From Gymnopus androsaceus JB14 (lineage: Eukaryota; Basidiomycota; Agaricomycetes; Agaricales; Omphalotaceae), in contig ML769514.1 in the NCBI GenBank assembly GCA_009733575.1, positions 1-64,000 on the forward strand: 64,000 nt of DNA, given 5' to 3'. Shown here piece by piece: positions 23,771 through 34,947 of this stretch; position 1 is the first letter of the stretch, and each line of letters opens with the position of its first letter. The position numbers were made by a program, and so were the translations under genes. The notes beneath the pieces are model-generated. The model searched no databases and was not told the origin of the DNA. It worked only from the letters and a program-made list of their open reading frames with translations.

Positions 23771-24195
23771 GTGGAGATTATTCAGCAACTTGTATTTTTG
23801 TACGAGCAGCTGAATAATGCAGGACATGTGATAAAAATCAGGGCAATATGTGTGGCATGGCTGTTCCGATCAATGTCAGATGACATCAATTACAATGCCA
23901 TTCCTATTCTCATCCGTGGAGATTATTCAGCAACTCATATTTTTGTACAAGCAGCTGAATAATATGGCTGTTCCGATCAATGTCAGATGACATCAATTAT
24001 GATGCCATTCCCATTCTCATCCGTGGAAATTATTCAGCAACTTGTATTTTTGTACGAGCAGCTGAATAATATGGCTGTTCTGATCAATGTCAGATGGCAT
24101 CATAATTCAGATGACATCAATTATGATGCCATTCCCATTCTCATTGGTGGAGGTTATTTAGCAACTCATATTTTTGTACGAGCAGCTGAATAATG
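23771..24195. repeat. hairpin-containing satellite of about 110-150 bp units
   Basis: Three to four tandem units each contain ATTATTCAGC, about 24 nt, then GCTGAATAAT, so each can form a stem-loop. They continue with GATCAATGTCAGATG and CATTCCCATTCTCATC blocks. Units differ by internal deletions (the GCAGGACATGTGAT segment is in the first and last only). Confidence 0.8.
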
Positions 24196-24303
24196 CAGGA
24201 CATGTGATCAAAATCAGGGCGATATAGGTAATCATGATATGCGTGACCATTGTAGGTAGTGTTGAGACTCCAAGTACAGTTTACAAGTTAAATTGAGTCA
24301 TAG

Positions 24304-24940
24304 TTAGGGGATAGTGTGATAGGGTGAGTGTGGGGATAGGGATAGAATAGGATAGGGATAGTGCGGGGATAGGGGTAGAATGGGATAGGGGATAGTGTGA
24401 TAGGGTGAGTGCAGGGATAGGGGATGAGGGGATAGGGATAGGGTAGGGAGTGCAGGGATAGGGGTAGGGAGGTGAGTGCAGGGATAGGGAAACGGATAGG
24501 GGATAGTGTGATGGGTCGAAGTGCAGGGATAGGGGTACGAATGGGATAGGGGATAGTGTGATAGGGTGAGTGCAGGGATAGGGGTAGAACCGGATAGGGG
24601 ACAGTGTGATGGGTGAGTGCAGGGATAGGGGTACATGGGATAGGGGATAGTGTGATAGGGGTGAGTGCAGGGATAGGGGTAGAACAGGATAGGGGATAGT
24701 GTGATAGGGTGAGTGCAGGGATAGGGGTAGAACAGGATAGGGGATAGTGTGATAGGGTGAGTGCAGGGATAGGGTAGAACAGGATAGGGGATAGTGTGAT
24801 AGGGTGAGTGCAGGGATAGCGGGTAGAACAGGATAGGGGATAGGTGATGATAGGGTGAGTGCAGGGATAGGGTAGAACAGGATAGGAGATAGTTATGATA
24901 GTGGGTGAGTGCGGGGATTAAGGGTAGAACAGGATAGGGG
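24304..24940. repeat. GATAGGG minisatellite array, copy 1
   Basis: Around a dozen imperfect copies of a unit of about 45-48 bp built from GGATAGGGGATAGTGTGATA and GGGTGAGTGCAGGGATAGGG. The minus-strand frames are open with Pro/Tyr/His repeats but this reflects the repeat. A second array lies at 27205-28040. Confidence 0.9.
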
Positions 24941-27128
24941 ATTCCAAGGTCACCTCAATGTCACCCCAATGTACCCCCAGCAGCACCCAGTGTATTTTCA
25001 ACATTTATTTCACTCTAATATGGCATTCCATATTTAGCATAACCTTGTGTAAACTGTAAATATCAAATAAATTATAATATTGAACAGCTAAGCACTTATG
25101 ACTTTCATTTTCATGTGAATTACTGCCAACCTTGCCCTTGCTCTTACTTCAACCAGTGACCATTTATCTCTTCCTAGATTTGCATACTGATCAGTAAAAG
25201 ATGCTGTAAGTGTGTGATCTATAAGATTCAAGTGATTAACCCTGGACCTTCCATCAAGCACTTGGGTAGTAGCTGATCAGGAATTGGAGGCAGCTACAGC
25301 TTTTCCCTGATTAACTACAACCTCTTAATGTTCAGTTATGCTGAAGTAGGTACTTGAAGGTTTGTGTCAATTCAAATTGCTGAAGGACTTTCCTTAAGTC
25401 AGTGAGGCTATAAACATTTCAATCAACTAGACTGATATATTGTGATTTCAGGCTTAAATCTGCATTGGATCCAGCATAACAAAGATCTGTAGTAGTCTTT
25501 TTAGCACTAGACTTGTGTCCGAACAAAACAAAAACCAAATAACTCCATGGTCACAGCAAGTTCAAGTTCAAGTGAAAAAGTTCAATTTCAATCTTTATAT
25601 GCAGTATGAACCTCTTGGACCTCACAACACTCACAATTTACATAATCTATACATGGCAGCATCCTATGATACTAAAATAAGTTCCACATCCATGGTGAGT
25701 TCAAGTTGGCTTGAGAAAGTTTGATTCCAATTTTCATATGCAGTATGAACCTTTTGGACCTTGCCTGGACCTCATAATAATCAATCTATACATGATTCCT
25801 GCATGGTAACATACTCTGATACCCAAACAAGCTCCATGTCTATGTTCACCAAATTCACAGTCACCTGAGAGTAACTTTCACTAAATCCAAAGTAACCTTG
25901 GTCCTTCACTGAATTCAAAGTCATCCAAAAGTAGATTCACTAAATCAAAAGTAACCTTCACTAAATTCAAAGTTACCCTGGACCCATAAGTAGACTTCAC
26001 TAAATCAAAAGCAACCTTTACTGAATTCAAAGTTGCCTGAAGGTAATCTTCACTACATCAAAGGTAACCTTTACTAAATTCAGAGTCACCCAAATGTAAC
26101 TTAGTTGATTCAGCACAATTTTCATTCAATTCACTATCACCCAAGAGAGACCTTTTTGAGATTTAACATTGCAAGTGTAACTTTTGTGAAGTCCAGCATC
26201 ACCTCAAGTGCTCATACTATGGAGAGTGCTGGGATTTGGAATTAGGTTAGGCTGGGTAAACCTGGGCATGAAGTCTCAAGCCTGGCCTTGTAGATCATTG
26301 GCTCATATCATGATAACTCATTTTAAAGCACATTAAGGATGACATGGAGTCTAGCATCATAATATATCATATTACACTCTAAACCATACCATGTAAAGTA
26401 AGGACTCGGACCCACCAGTAAGTCATCACTGTAATGATCAATCACTATTTCAAAAATTTCAATTTGTACTGTGTGATAGTGTCACATGATTGTTGATGGG
26501 ATCAGTAGAGATACATTGTCAGATGACTAGATGAGACCATCATCACTCTCACTATCAATACCTATTTGGTTGCCAATACTAAGGAGACATGGAATCCAGA
26601 GGTGCCAGAGGTCCTGGTGCCCTGGAATCCATGGCCCTGGATATCCTGTGGATTTACCACTTCAGTCACCTACTAAAAAGTACCTTGTTAGGCTCAACTT
26701 TTGACCCAATAGTTGGCCCTAAGAGGGGTCAAATCCCCGGGATATCCCATCTGGGATCACCCAAGTGTCCGGGGTCCTGGCATGGGGGGACCCATGGGAC
26801 TCCATGGATATCCATGGTCTCTATCTTTTCAGGGAATGCTGCTAACCTGCCTTGTCTTATGTAAATTCATATCTACTTATCTTACCTGCAGTTAGTAGGT
26901 CTCTCAATGCACTGTTACATCAGCATATAGTATACCAATCCTTCATCTGTTGTTGAATACTACTACTGCTACAATACCATTTGTTTTCAATTTACACTAC
27001 ATATATCAATCTGTTTATATGAATAGAAACATCTTAAGTATTTACATACTTTTGGAACCCTTCATCTGTCATGTCTTATTATTGCAATATGTTTAACTTG
27101 GGGCTTGGACTTAACAATTACATAACAA
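24941..27128. repeat. tandem segmental duplication, copy 1
   Basis: About 2.2 kb is repeated at 28041-30256 in the same orientation, about 3.1 kb away, each copy preceded by a minisatellite array. From about 25400 on the copies are nearly identical, differing mainly in homopolymer length. Near their left ends they differ by many small indels. No gene was recognised inside. At about 26440-26650 the copy includes sequence related to the arms of the foldback element at 31745-33591. Confidence 0.85.
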
Positions 27129-27179
27129 AAATATTCCCAACTTCAGGTTGTTGGGCAATAAGTTTGGAGAAAATCCACC

Positions 27180-27204
27180 NNNNNNNNNNNNNNNNNNNNN
27201 NNNN
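27180..27204. other. assembly gap (25 N)
   Basis: A run of N lies between the end of duplication copy 1 and the second minisatellite array. Its fixed small length suggests a placeholder and not a measured distance. Confidence 0.98.
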
Positions 27205-28040
27205 TAGGGGTAGAACTGGGATAGGGGATAGTGTGATGGGCAAGTGCAGGGGATAGGGGTACAATGGGATAGGGATAGTGTGGATAGGGTGAGTGCAGGG
27301 GATAGGGGGGTAGAACCGGGATTAGGGACAGTGTGATGGGTGGTGCAAGGGATAGGGTACAATGGGGAAGGGGATATTGTGATAGGGTGAGTGCAGGGAT
27401 AGGGGGTAGAACCGGATAGGGGACAGGTGTGATGGGTTTGATCAGGGATAGTCGTACAATGGGATAGGGGATAGTGTGATAGGGATGCAGGGATAGGGGT
27501 TAAGAACCAGGATAGGGACAGTGTGATGGGTTGAGTGCAGGGGAAAGGTACAACAGGGACTAGGGGATAGTGTGATTAGATGAGTGCAGGGATAGGGATA
27601 GATGGGAATTAGGAGATAGTATGATAGGTGGAGTGCAGGGATATGGGTAGGAACAGATAGGATAGTTTGATAGGTGAGTGGCAGGGATAGGGGGATAGTG
27701 TGTAGGTGATTGCAAGGATAGGGGTAGAATGGGATTAGGGATAGGTGTTGATAGGGTGAGTGCAGGGATAGGGCTACAACGGGATATGGTGATAGTGTGA
27801 ATAGGGGCAAGTGCAGGGATAGGGTTAGAATGGGGATAGGAATAGTATTGATTAAGGTGTGAGTGCAGGGATACGGGTAGGAACAGGATAGGGGATAGTT
27901 GATAGGGTGAGTGCAGGGATACGGGGTTAGAAACAGGGATAGGGGATAGGTTTGATAGGGTTGAGTGCGGGATAGGGGTAGAACAGATAGGAGATAGTAT
28001 GATTTAAGGGTGAGTGCGGGGATAAGGGTGAACAGAAGGG
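27205..28040. repeat. GATAGGG minisatellite array, copy 2
   Basis: The same unit as at 24304-24940 but with many single-base insertions and deletions, giving a much noisier pattern. Error in unpolished long reads at the gap edge would explain this as well as real divergence. Confidence 0.85.
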
Positions 28041-30256
28041 GATTCCAAGGTTCAACCTCAATGTCACACCCAATGTACCCCCCAGCAGCACCCATGTATT
28101 TTTCAACATTTATTCACTCTAATATGGCATTCCATATTTAGCATAACCTTGTGTAACTGTAATAATCAAATAAATTATAATATTGAACAGCTAAGCACTT
28201 ATACTTTTCATTTTCATGTGATTTACTGCCAACCTGCCTTGCTCTTACTTCAACCAGTGACCATCTCATTCTTCTCCTATGCATTGCATACTGATCAGTA
28301 ATAGAGCGTGCGTATATTAAGTGGTGATCTATTAAGATTCAAGATGTTGATGCTATAACCCCTGGACTTCCATCAAAGCACTTGGGTAGTAGCTGATCAG
28401 GACTGTTGGAGGCAGCTACCATGCATTCTTACCACTGATTACTACAACAACATTCCATTAATGTCAGCTATTATGCTGAGGGTAGGATACCTCTGAACGT
28501 GTTAGTGTCAATTTACAGAATTGGCTGGAATGGACTTTCCTTAAGTCAGTGAGGCTATAAACATTTCAATCAACTAGACTGATATATTGTGATTTTCAGG
28601 CTTAAATCTGCATTGGATCCAGCATAACAAAGATCTGTAGTAGTCTTTTAGCACTAGACTTGTGTCCGAACAAAACAAAAACCAAATAACTCCATGGTCA
28701 CAGCAAGTTCAAGTTCAAGTGAAAAAGTTCAATTTCAATCTTTATATGCAGTATGAACCTCTTGGACCTCACAACACTCACAATTTACATAATCTATACA
28801 TGGCAGCATCCTATGATACTAAAATAAGTTCCACATCCATGGTGAGTTCAAGTTGGCTTGAGAAAGTTTGATTCCAATTTTCATATGCAGTATGAACCTT
28901 TTGGACCTTGCCTGGACCTCATAATAATCAATCTATACATGATTCCTGCATGGTAACATACTCTGATACCCAAACAAGCTCCATGTCTATGTTCACCAAA
29001 TTCACAGTCACCTGAGAGTAACTTTCACTAAATCCAAAGTAACCTTGGTCCTTCACTGAATTCAAAGTCATCCAAAAGTAGATTCACTAAATCAAAAAGT
29101 AACCTTCACTAAATTCAAAGTTACCCTGGACCCATAAGTAGACTTCACTAAATCAAAAGCAACCTTTACTGAATTCAAAGTTGCCTGAAGGTAATCTTCA
29201 CTACATCAAAGGTAACCTTTACTAAATTCAGAGTCACCCAAATGTAACTTAGTTGATTCAGCACAATTTTCATTCAATTCACTATCACCCAAGAGAGACC
29301 TTTTTGAGATTTAACATTGCAAGTGTAACTTTGTGAAGTCCAGCATCACCTCAAGTGCTCATACTATGGAGAGTGCTGGGATTTGGAATTAGGTTAGGCT
29401 GGGTAAACCTGGGCATGAAGTCTCAAGCCTGGCCTTGTAGATCATTGGCTCATATCATGATAACTCATTTTAAAGCACATTAAGGGATGACATGGAGTCT
29501 AGCATCATAATATATCATATTACACTCTAAACCATACCATGTAAAGTAAGGACTCGGACCCACCAGTAAGTCATCACTGTAATGATCAATCACTATTTCA
29601 AAAATTTCAATTTGTACTGTGTGATAGTGTCACATGATTGTTGATGGGATCAGTAGAGATACATTGTCAGATGACTAGATGAGACCATCATCACTCTCAC
29701 TATCAATACCTATTTGGTTGCCAATACTAAGGAGACATGGAATCCAGAGGTGCCAGAGGTCCTGGTGCCCTGGAATCCATGGCCCTGGATATCCTGTGGA
29801 TTTACCACTTCAGTCACCTACTAAAAAGTACCTTGTTAGGCTCAACTTTTGACCCAATAGTTGGCCCTAAGAGGGGTCAAATCCCCGGGATATCCCATCT
29901 GGGATCACCCAAGTGTCCGGGGTCCTGGCATGGGGGACCCATGGGACATCCATGGGATATCCATGGTCTTCTTTCAGGAAGCTGCTATACCTGCCTGTCT
30001 TATGTAAATTCATATCTACTTATCTACCTGCAGTTAGTAGGTCTCTCAATGCACTGTTACATCAGCATATAGTATACCAATCCTTCATCTGTTGTTGAAT
30101 ACTACTACTGCTACAATACCATTTGTTTTTCAATTACACTACATATATCAATCTGTTTATATGAATAGAAACATCTTAAGTATTTACATACTTTGAGAAC
30201 CCTTCACTGTCATGTCTTATTATTGCAATGTTTAACTTGGCTTGGACTTACATACA
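28041..30256. repeat. tandem segmental duplication, copy 2
   Basis: Matches 24941-27128. Its first 450 bp contain numerous indels relative to copy 1. The remainder is nearly identical. Similarity ends near 30256, where a palindromic tandem repeat starts. Confidence 0.85.
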
Positions 30257-30261
30257 TAACA

Positions 30262-30600
30262 GATATCCCACTCAGTAGCATAGTTGAGATCACTAACTAG
30301 GCTGGAATTGGATATCCCACTCAACTGAGTATGTGGGATTCCCAGTTAGCAAGGTAGCTGGATATCCCACTCCACTGAGGAAGTGGGATCCCCAGGTAAC
30401 AGGCTAGCTGGATATCCCACTCAACTGACTATGTGGGATTCCCAGGTAACAAGCTAGCTGGATATCCCACGCAACTGAGTATGTGGGATTCCCAGGTAGC
30501 TAGGTAGGTGGATATCCCACTCACCTGAGTATGTGGGATTCCCACATAACACAGTAACTGGATATCCCATTCAACTGACTATGTGGGATTCCCAAGGTAA
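30262..30600. repeat. 50-bp palindromic tandem repeat
   Basis: Six or seven copies of a 50-bp unit begin GATATCCCACTCAACTGAGT and continue to GTGGGATTCCCAGGTAAC. Each unit carries ATCCCAC and GTGGGAT as an inverted pair with TCAACTGA between, so each can fold into a hairpin. It lies at the 3' flank of the KDZ remnant. Confidence 0.85.
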
Positions 30601-30666
30601 CTGGATTCTTAACATATATAGATAATAGAGTAGATAAAAAATTGCATGTTTCTACATATATATATA

Positions 30667-31330
30667 CTACAAGCCTTCTTCATCCATCTCCATCTCCCAT
30701 ACATTATCCAAGAGATCAAGTGCATCAATACGCTCAATCAAGCCTAAGTCTAAATCATCTTCATCAAAGTCACTATCTTCACTCTCCTCATACTCAACTT
30801 CAAATTCTTCCACAAGATCACTTTCAACCTCCTGCATTGCTTGAAGCAATTCAGCTCCTGTTAGTCCCCACAATTCCATTGGGTCCTCTTGTGGTAAAGC
30901 TGCTAATGCTTTATCCCATACTACATACATTTGCGCAAGATCCCTTTGTCGTTCCCGCAACTGATGGAGTAGATTCATGTCTAGTAAAACATATATCACA
31001 ATGTGAAAACCAATTCAGATTTACCCACATACCTTTGGTATCCTCCATCGCTCTTGCTAAAATCAACCACTCCTCCATAAACCACTCCTTTAGCGCCAGC
31101 AGTTCATGTTTTAAGCGTAGAAACTCTTCATCACAACAATCCCAAAGCAAAATACCTCAAATGCCAGTTCTGATATGCTCATCACACAACCACAAAGGCG
31201 GTTCAGCTGTGTCATCGTCATCTGACAGGCCAGTATCATCCCAGATAGAATTGTCGACGTCCAGCGAGAAAAGTTCCTTGATCACAATTGGTTTCGGAGC
31301 CACTGCATTCTCTTGCTTAGCTTTTTTTGT
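30667..31330 (-). pseudogene. KDZ-type transposase, C-terminal remnant
   Basis: The minus strand reads PPLWLCDEHIRTGI, stop, then CCDEEFLRLKHELLALKEWF and MEEWLILARAMEDTK, a block typical of the C-terminal part of KDZ (Kyakuja-Dileera-Zisupton) transposases of Agaricomycetes. A 51-nt intron (GTATGTGGG...TTTACTAG) follows. The last exon (NLLHQLRERQRDLAQMY) ends in an acidic tail (about 30670-30850). Everything upstream, including the catalytic core, is missing, so this is a dead 3' fragment. Family assignment is from memory of these motifs. Confidence 0.6.
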
Positions 31331-31744
31331 TTATGTACCACATGCTCTTGAATGTTACCTGGTTTACCTGTTTTGTGAAATCCAGTGTAAGCCTCCACTA
31401 TGCAGCTCAGTGTATGCTACAGTGTATGCTATGCTGCTGCTTGGCCGCTGCGTAGACAAAGTTTGTCATTTCAGCATTTGCCCTGAAATGGCTGCTGAAA
31501 TGGAACAATTCACCTGGCTTATGAAAGATACCTTTTTGGGTAGCCTTTCAGCCTTGTTGAAGGTGGTTGTTTCAGCTTCCATTTGAAACAATAGATTTTG
31601 AAGCCTGGCTGAAGGTTCCCACTTTGGATAGTTTGAAAGTTTCTATTTCATGCTGAAGCATAATGATTGGCTGTGTGATAGTCTTACAATATCTGAGAAT
31701 TACGGGGAAATGCAGAATAATATAGGAACTGTAGAGTAGTATGT
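31331..31744. other. no recognised feature
   Basis: The KDZ frame ends at a T-homopolymer near 31320. The remaining sequence to the foldback element shows repeated words such as CAGTGTATGCTA and TTTCAGC but no gene. Confidence 0.35.
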
Positions 31745-33591
31745 CATTCCAGGCTACCACAATTTATATCATGTTAGATAGGCCAAAGTGTAACAATCCA
31801 GTATCTAATATGAAGTAAATCCACAGGATATCCAGGGCCATGGGTTCCAGGGTGCCAGGACCTCTGGCACCTCTGGATTCCAGATGTCCTAGATTCCATG
31901 TCTCCTTAGTATTGGCAACCAAATAGGTATTGATAGTGAGAGTGATGATGGTCTCATCTAGTCATCTGAAAACCTATCTCTACTGATCCCATCAACAATC
32001 ATGTGACACTGTCAGACAGTACAAATTGAAAATTTTGAAATAGTGATTGATCATTACAGTGATGACTTTCTCATCTACGCCGAGCAATGTACCTCTGCTG
32101 ATCCAATCAGCACTCATGTGACACTGTCACACAAACTATAAATTAAGCTTTTGATTACTATGAGGATGGATCCCAGAAGGAGACCTAGGGATAAGGTATA
32201 CTGCATAAGTAGTGTGACAGTGTCACATGTGTCACATGACAAAAGTCGGGCATGAGGTGCCATAATTAATGAAAAAATCATGAAAAATAATGAAAATATT
32301 CATAGGATGGGTTTGCAGCCTGTACATGACTTTTAATAGTAGTCTATGGAATCCATAAACTAGTAAATGTACTAGTCCATGGATTCCATGAACTCATGAA
32401 AATGCTAGTCTATGGAATCCATGGACTAGTATATTTACTCATCCATGGATTCCATGAACTAATGAATATACTGCTCCATGGAATCCATGAACTAGTATAT
32501 TTACTAGTCCATGGATTCCATGAACTAATGAATATACTAGTCCATGGATTCCACGAACTAGTGCATTTAGTAGTCCATGGATTCCATGAAGTAATGAATA
32601 TACTACTCCATGGAATCCATGAACTAGTACATTGACTAGTCCATGGATTCCATGAAGTAATGAATATACTACTCCATGGAATCCATGAACTAGTACATTT
32701 ACTACTCCATGGAATCCCTGAACTAGTATATTGACTATTCCATGGGTTCCATGAACTAATGAATATATTACTCCATGGAATTCATGAACTAGTACATTGA
32801 CTAGTCCATGGATTCCATGAACTAGTACATTGACTAGTCCATGGATTCCATGAACTAGTACATTTACTAGTCCATGGATTCCATCAGCTATTGAATGTAC
32901 TACTCCATGGAATCCATTAACTAGTATGACTTACTGGTACTATTACAACCATTAGATTAGTTAGCGGTACAAGGTACTAGTACTAGGACAACCATTAGAT
33001 GAGCTACTAGTCTGACTTATTGGTACTACTACAACCATTAGATTAGTTACTAGTCCGAGTTATTGGTACTAGTACAACCATTAGATTAGTTACTAGTGCA
33101 AGCTATTGGTACAGTTGTACTAGTGACTAATCTAATGGCTATAATAGTACCAATAAATCAGACTGGTAACAAATTTAACGGTTGTAATAGTACCAATAAG
33201 TCAGACTAGTAGCTCATCTAACGTTTGTACTGGTACTAATAACTTGTACTAGTAACTAATCTAATCACTTGGTGTAGATGAGAAATTCATCACTGTAACT
33301 ATCAATCACTATTTCGAAAATTTCAATTTGTACTGTGTGACAGTGTCACATGACTGTTGATGGGATCAGTAGAGATAGGTTGTCAGATGACTAGATGAGA
33401 CTGTCATCACTATTGCTATCAATACCTATTTGGTCGCCAATACTAAGGAGACATGGAATCCAGAGGTGCCAGAGGTCCTGGCGCCCTGGAATCCATGGCC
33501 CTGGATATCCTGTGGATCTACTTCATATTAGATACTGGATTGTTACACTTTGGCCTATCTAACATGATATAAATTGTGGTAGCCTGAAGTG
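31745..33591. mobile_element. foldback-type element with long inverted arms and palindromic core
   Basis: The arms of about 337 bp (31745-32081) and 321 bp (33271-33591) are inverted copies with only scattered differences. Outer ends read CA(T/C)T(C/T)CAGGCTACCAC. Between them lie a short unique part, an array of CCATGGATTCCATG-type palindromes (about 32335-32930) and a second array of TACTAGT/ACCATTAGATTAG units that itself turns round near 33120. No protein is encoded. This is the structure of Foldback-like non-autonomous transposons. Confidence 0.75.
32335..32930. repeat. CCATGGATTCCATG palindrome array
   Basis: About 17-18 units of 30-35 bp alternate between CCATGGATTCCATGAACTAG and CCATGGAATCCATGAACTAG with spacers such as TACATTTACTAGT. 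Adjacent units are inverted or direct, so the single strand can fold in many ways. It lies in the core of the foldback element. Confidence 0.85.
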
Positions 33592-33599
33592 AGTATGTA

Positions 33600-34530
33600 G
33601 AGTACTATGTAGATTTTATCTTCTTCAACTTAAAAAATGACTAGGGTGAAATAAGGTGGGCAGCTGCCCCAAGTACCAACTTAGATGAGCAACTGCCTAT
33701 CTATGTTGGTATATTTTCCCATAAATCTCAAAAATGATTAGGAAGAAGGTAGGCAGCTGCCCCAAATACCTGGTACTTGGGGCAGCTGCCCACAGTAATT
33801 ACTAATCAGTAATGTGGCCAGCTGCCTATGTACATAGCCTATGTTGGTATATTTTCATATAAATATATGTCTTATATATACTTATAGTGTAGCACTAACT
33901 AAGGTGGGCAGCTGCCCACAGCAATAATTCATGTATGATTGTATCCCTTAAACCTTTGTTGATATATATATTACAAGTAACAGTGTGGGCTTGCTGTTGA
34001 TCATGTAAATCCACTAAGGTCTTGGGTTATGCTATTGTGGCCATATTCGTTATTCGTGTTGTGTATATACTGGCAAGAAAGGTAATGAAGGATAAGGTCA
34101 TCCATGGCTGGATCCATGGCCAGTAATATGGGCAGCTGCCTTGAAATATCAAGTAGTATAGTGTCAGTAAGATAATGTATATACTCATGAAATTAATGAA
34201 AAATATATGAAAAAGCGATAGGGGGGAATTCAGGACCAAATTGGTGAAAAACAGCAGGCAGCTGCCCAGAGGAACCCCAGACACCCGTGACATGTGAAAC
34301 TTGGGCATCTGCCCAGCCCTGACTAGGCAGCTGCCTGGTAGGCAGGGCAGTGATTTTGATCAAGACAGGATTGGTGGGCTGCTGCCTGGAAAAATTGAGC
34401 ATAGGTGGGCAGCTGCCTCACTGAAATATTGGCTGGGCAGAATGCCCAAAAAAGTAACCTCTTAGGATAGTTTAGGTACATCAGTTTTCTATCCTAACTA
34501 GGTGATATATAGTGGTTGCCTGAAGTGAGC
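33600..34530. repeat. cluster of GGCAGCTGCC palindromes
   Basis: At least ten GGCAGCTGCC-like decamers lie between 33655 and 34445, often extended to GTGGGCAGCTGCCCAC. They are irregularly spaced, so this is not a simple tandem array. Both edges carry a similar 17-mer (GTGGTAGCCTGAAGTGA at 33576, GTGGTTGCCTGAAGTGA at 34512), also the outer end of the foldback element. This suggests a related element. No coding sequence was found. Confidence 0.6.
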
Positions 34531-34947
34531 CAGATGTTTACAAAATCAAACTCAAGTGATAATCAGACTTATCAAACACATCTGGATTATGATATTTTAT
34601 GTTGCAGTTTGTCATGAAAATAGCCTACATAACAATGGTGAACAGCAAACATTATTTCCAATTAATCAAACCTTTCCGAAGGAGCTCCAGTATGACATTC
34701 TATGTAATTGGAGTTGTTGGAAGGGTTGTTAACGGGACCAAAAAATTGTCGCACCAATAACTCAAGAGATAATGGAGACCGATTGGCTTTGCAAGTGTCT
34801 TCTTCACTACTAACTGAAATACAGAATAATCTATTCTTGAGTAAGTTGAAACAGAGAAAGAGGTGTACTATTAAAAAAATTGTTCTAATAACATTCATCA
34901 AACTTCATTGATAATTTGCGGTCCAGAGCCAGTCCCCTACGCATCCC
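34531..34947. other. no recognised feature
   Basis: A minus-strand frame (34662-34901) has an ordinary composition but no recognisable domain. It lies just downstream of the GMC gene and could be its 3' untranslated region. Confidence 0.3.

Noticed and set aside
23771..24195. Hairpin units as a CRISPR array
   Set aside because: Units are long, spacers are repeats of each other, and the organism is a eukaryote.
24304..24636. Pro/Tyr/His-rich minus-strand frame as a gene
   Set aside because: It is a translation of the GATAGGG minisatellite and varies with the array.
25515..25724. 69-codon frame repeated at 28662-28871 as a conserved small gene
   Set aside because: It is identical only because the segment is duplicated; no domain, and flanking sequence is equally conserved.
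24304..28040. GATAGGG array as a telomere or subtelomeric repeat
   Set aside because: The unit is about 45 bp and not TTAGGG; similarity to telomere sequence is superficial.
30642..31586. 314-codon plus-strand frame as a protein gene
   Set aside because: It is antisense to the KDZ C-terminal exons, whose minus-strand reading has family motifs and a proper intron.
32396..32635. Repeat peptide frame (HGIHELVYLLVHGFHELMN) as a coding gene
   Set aside because: It is a translation of the CCATGGATTCCATG palindrome array in the foldback core.
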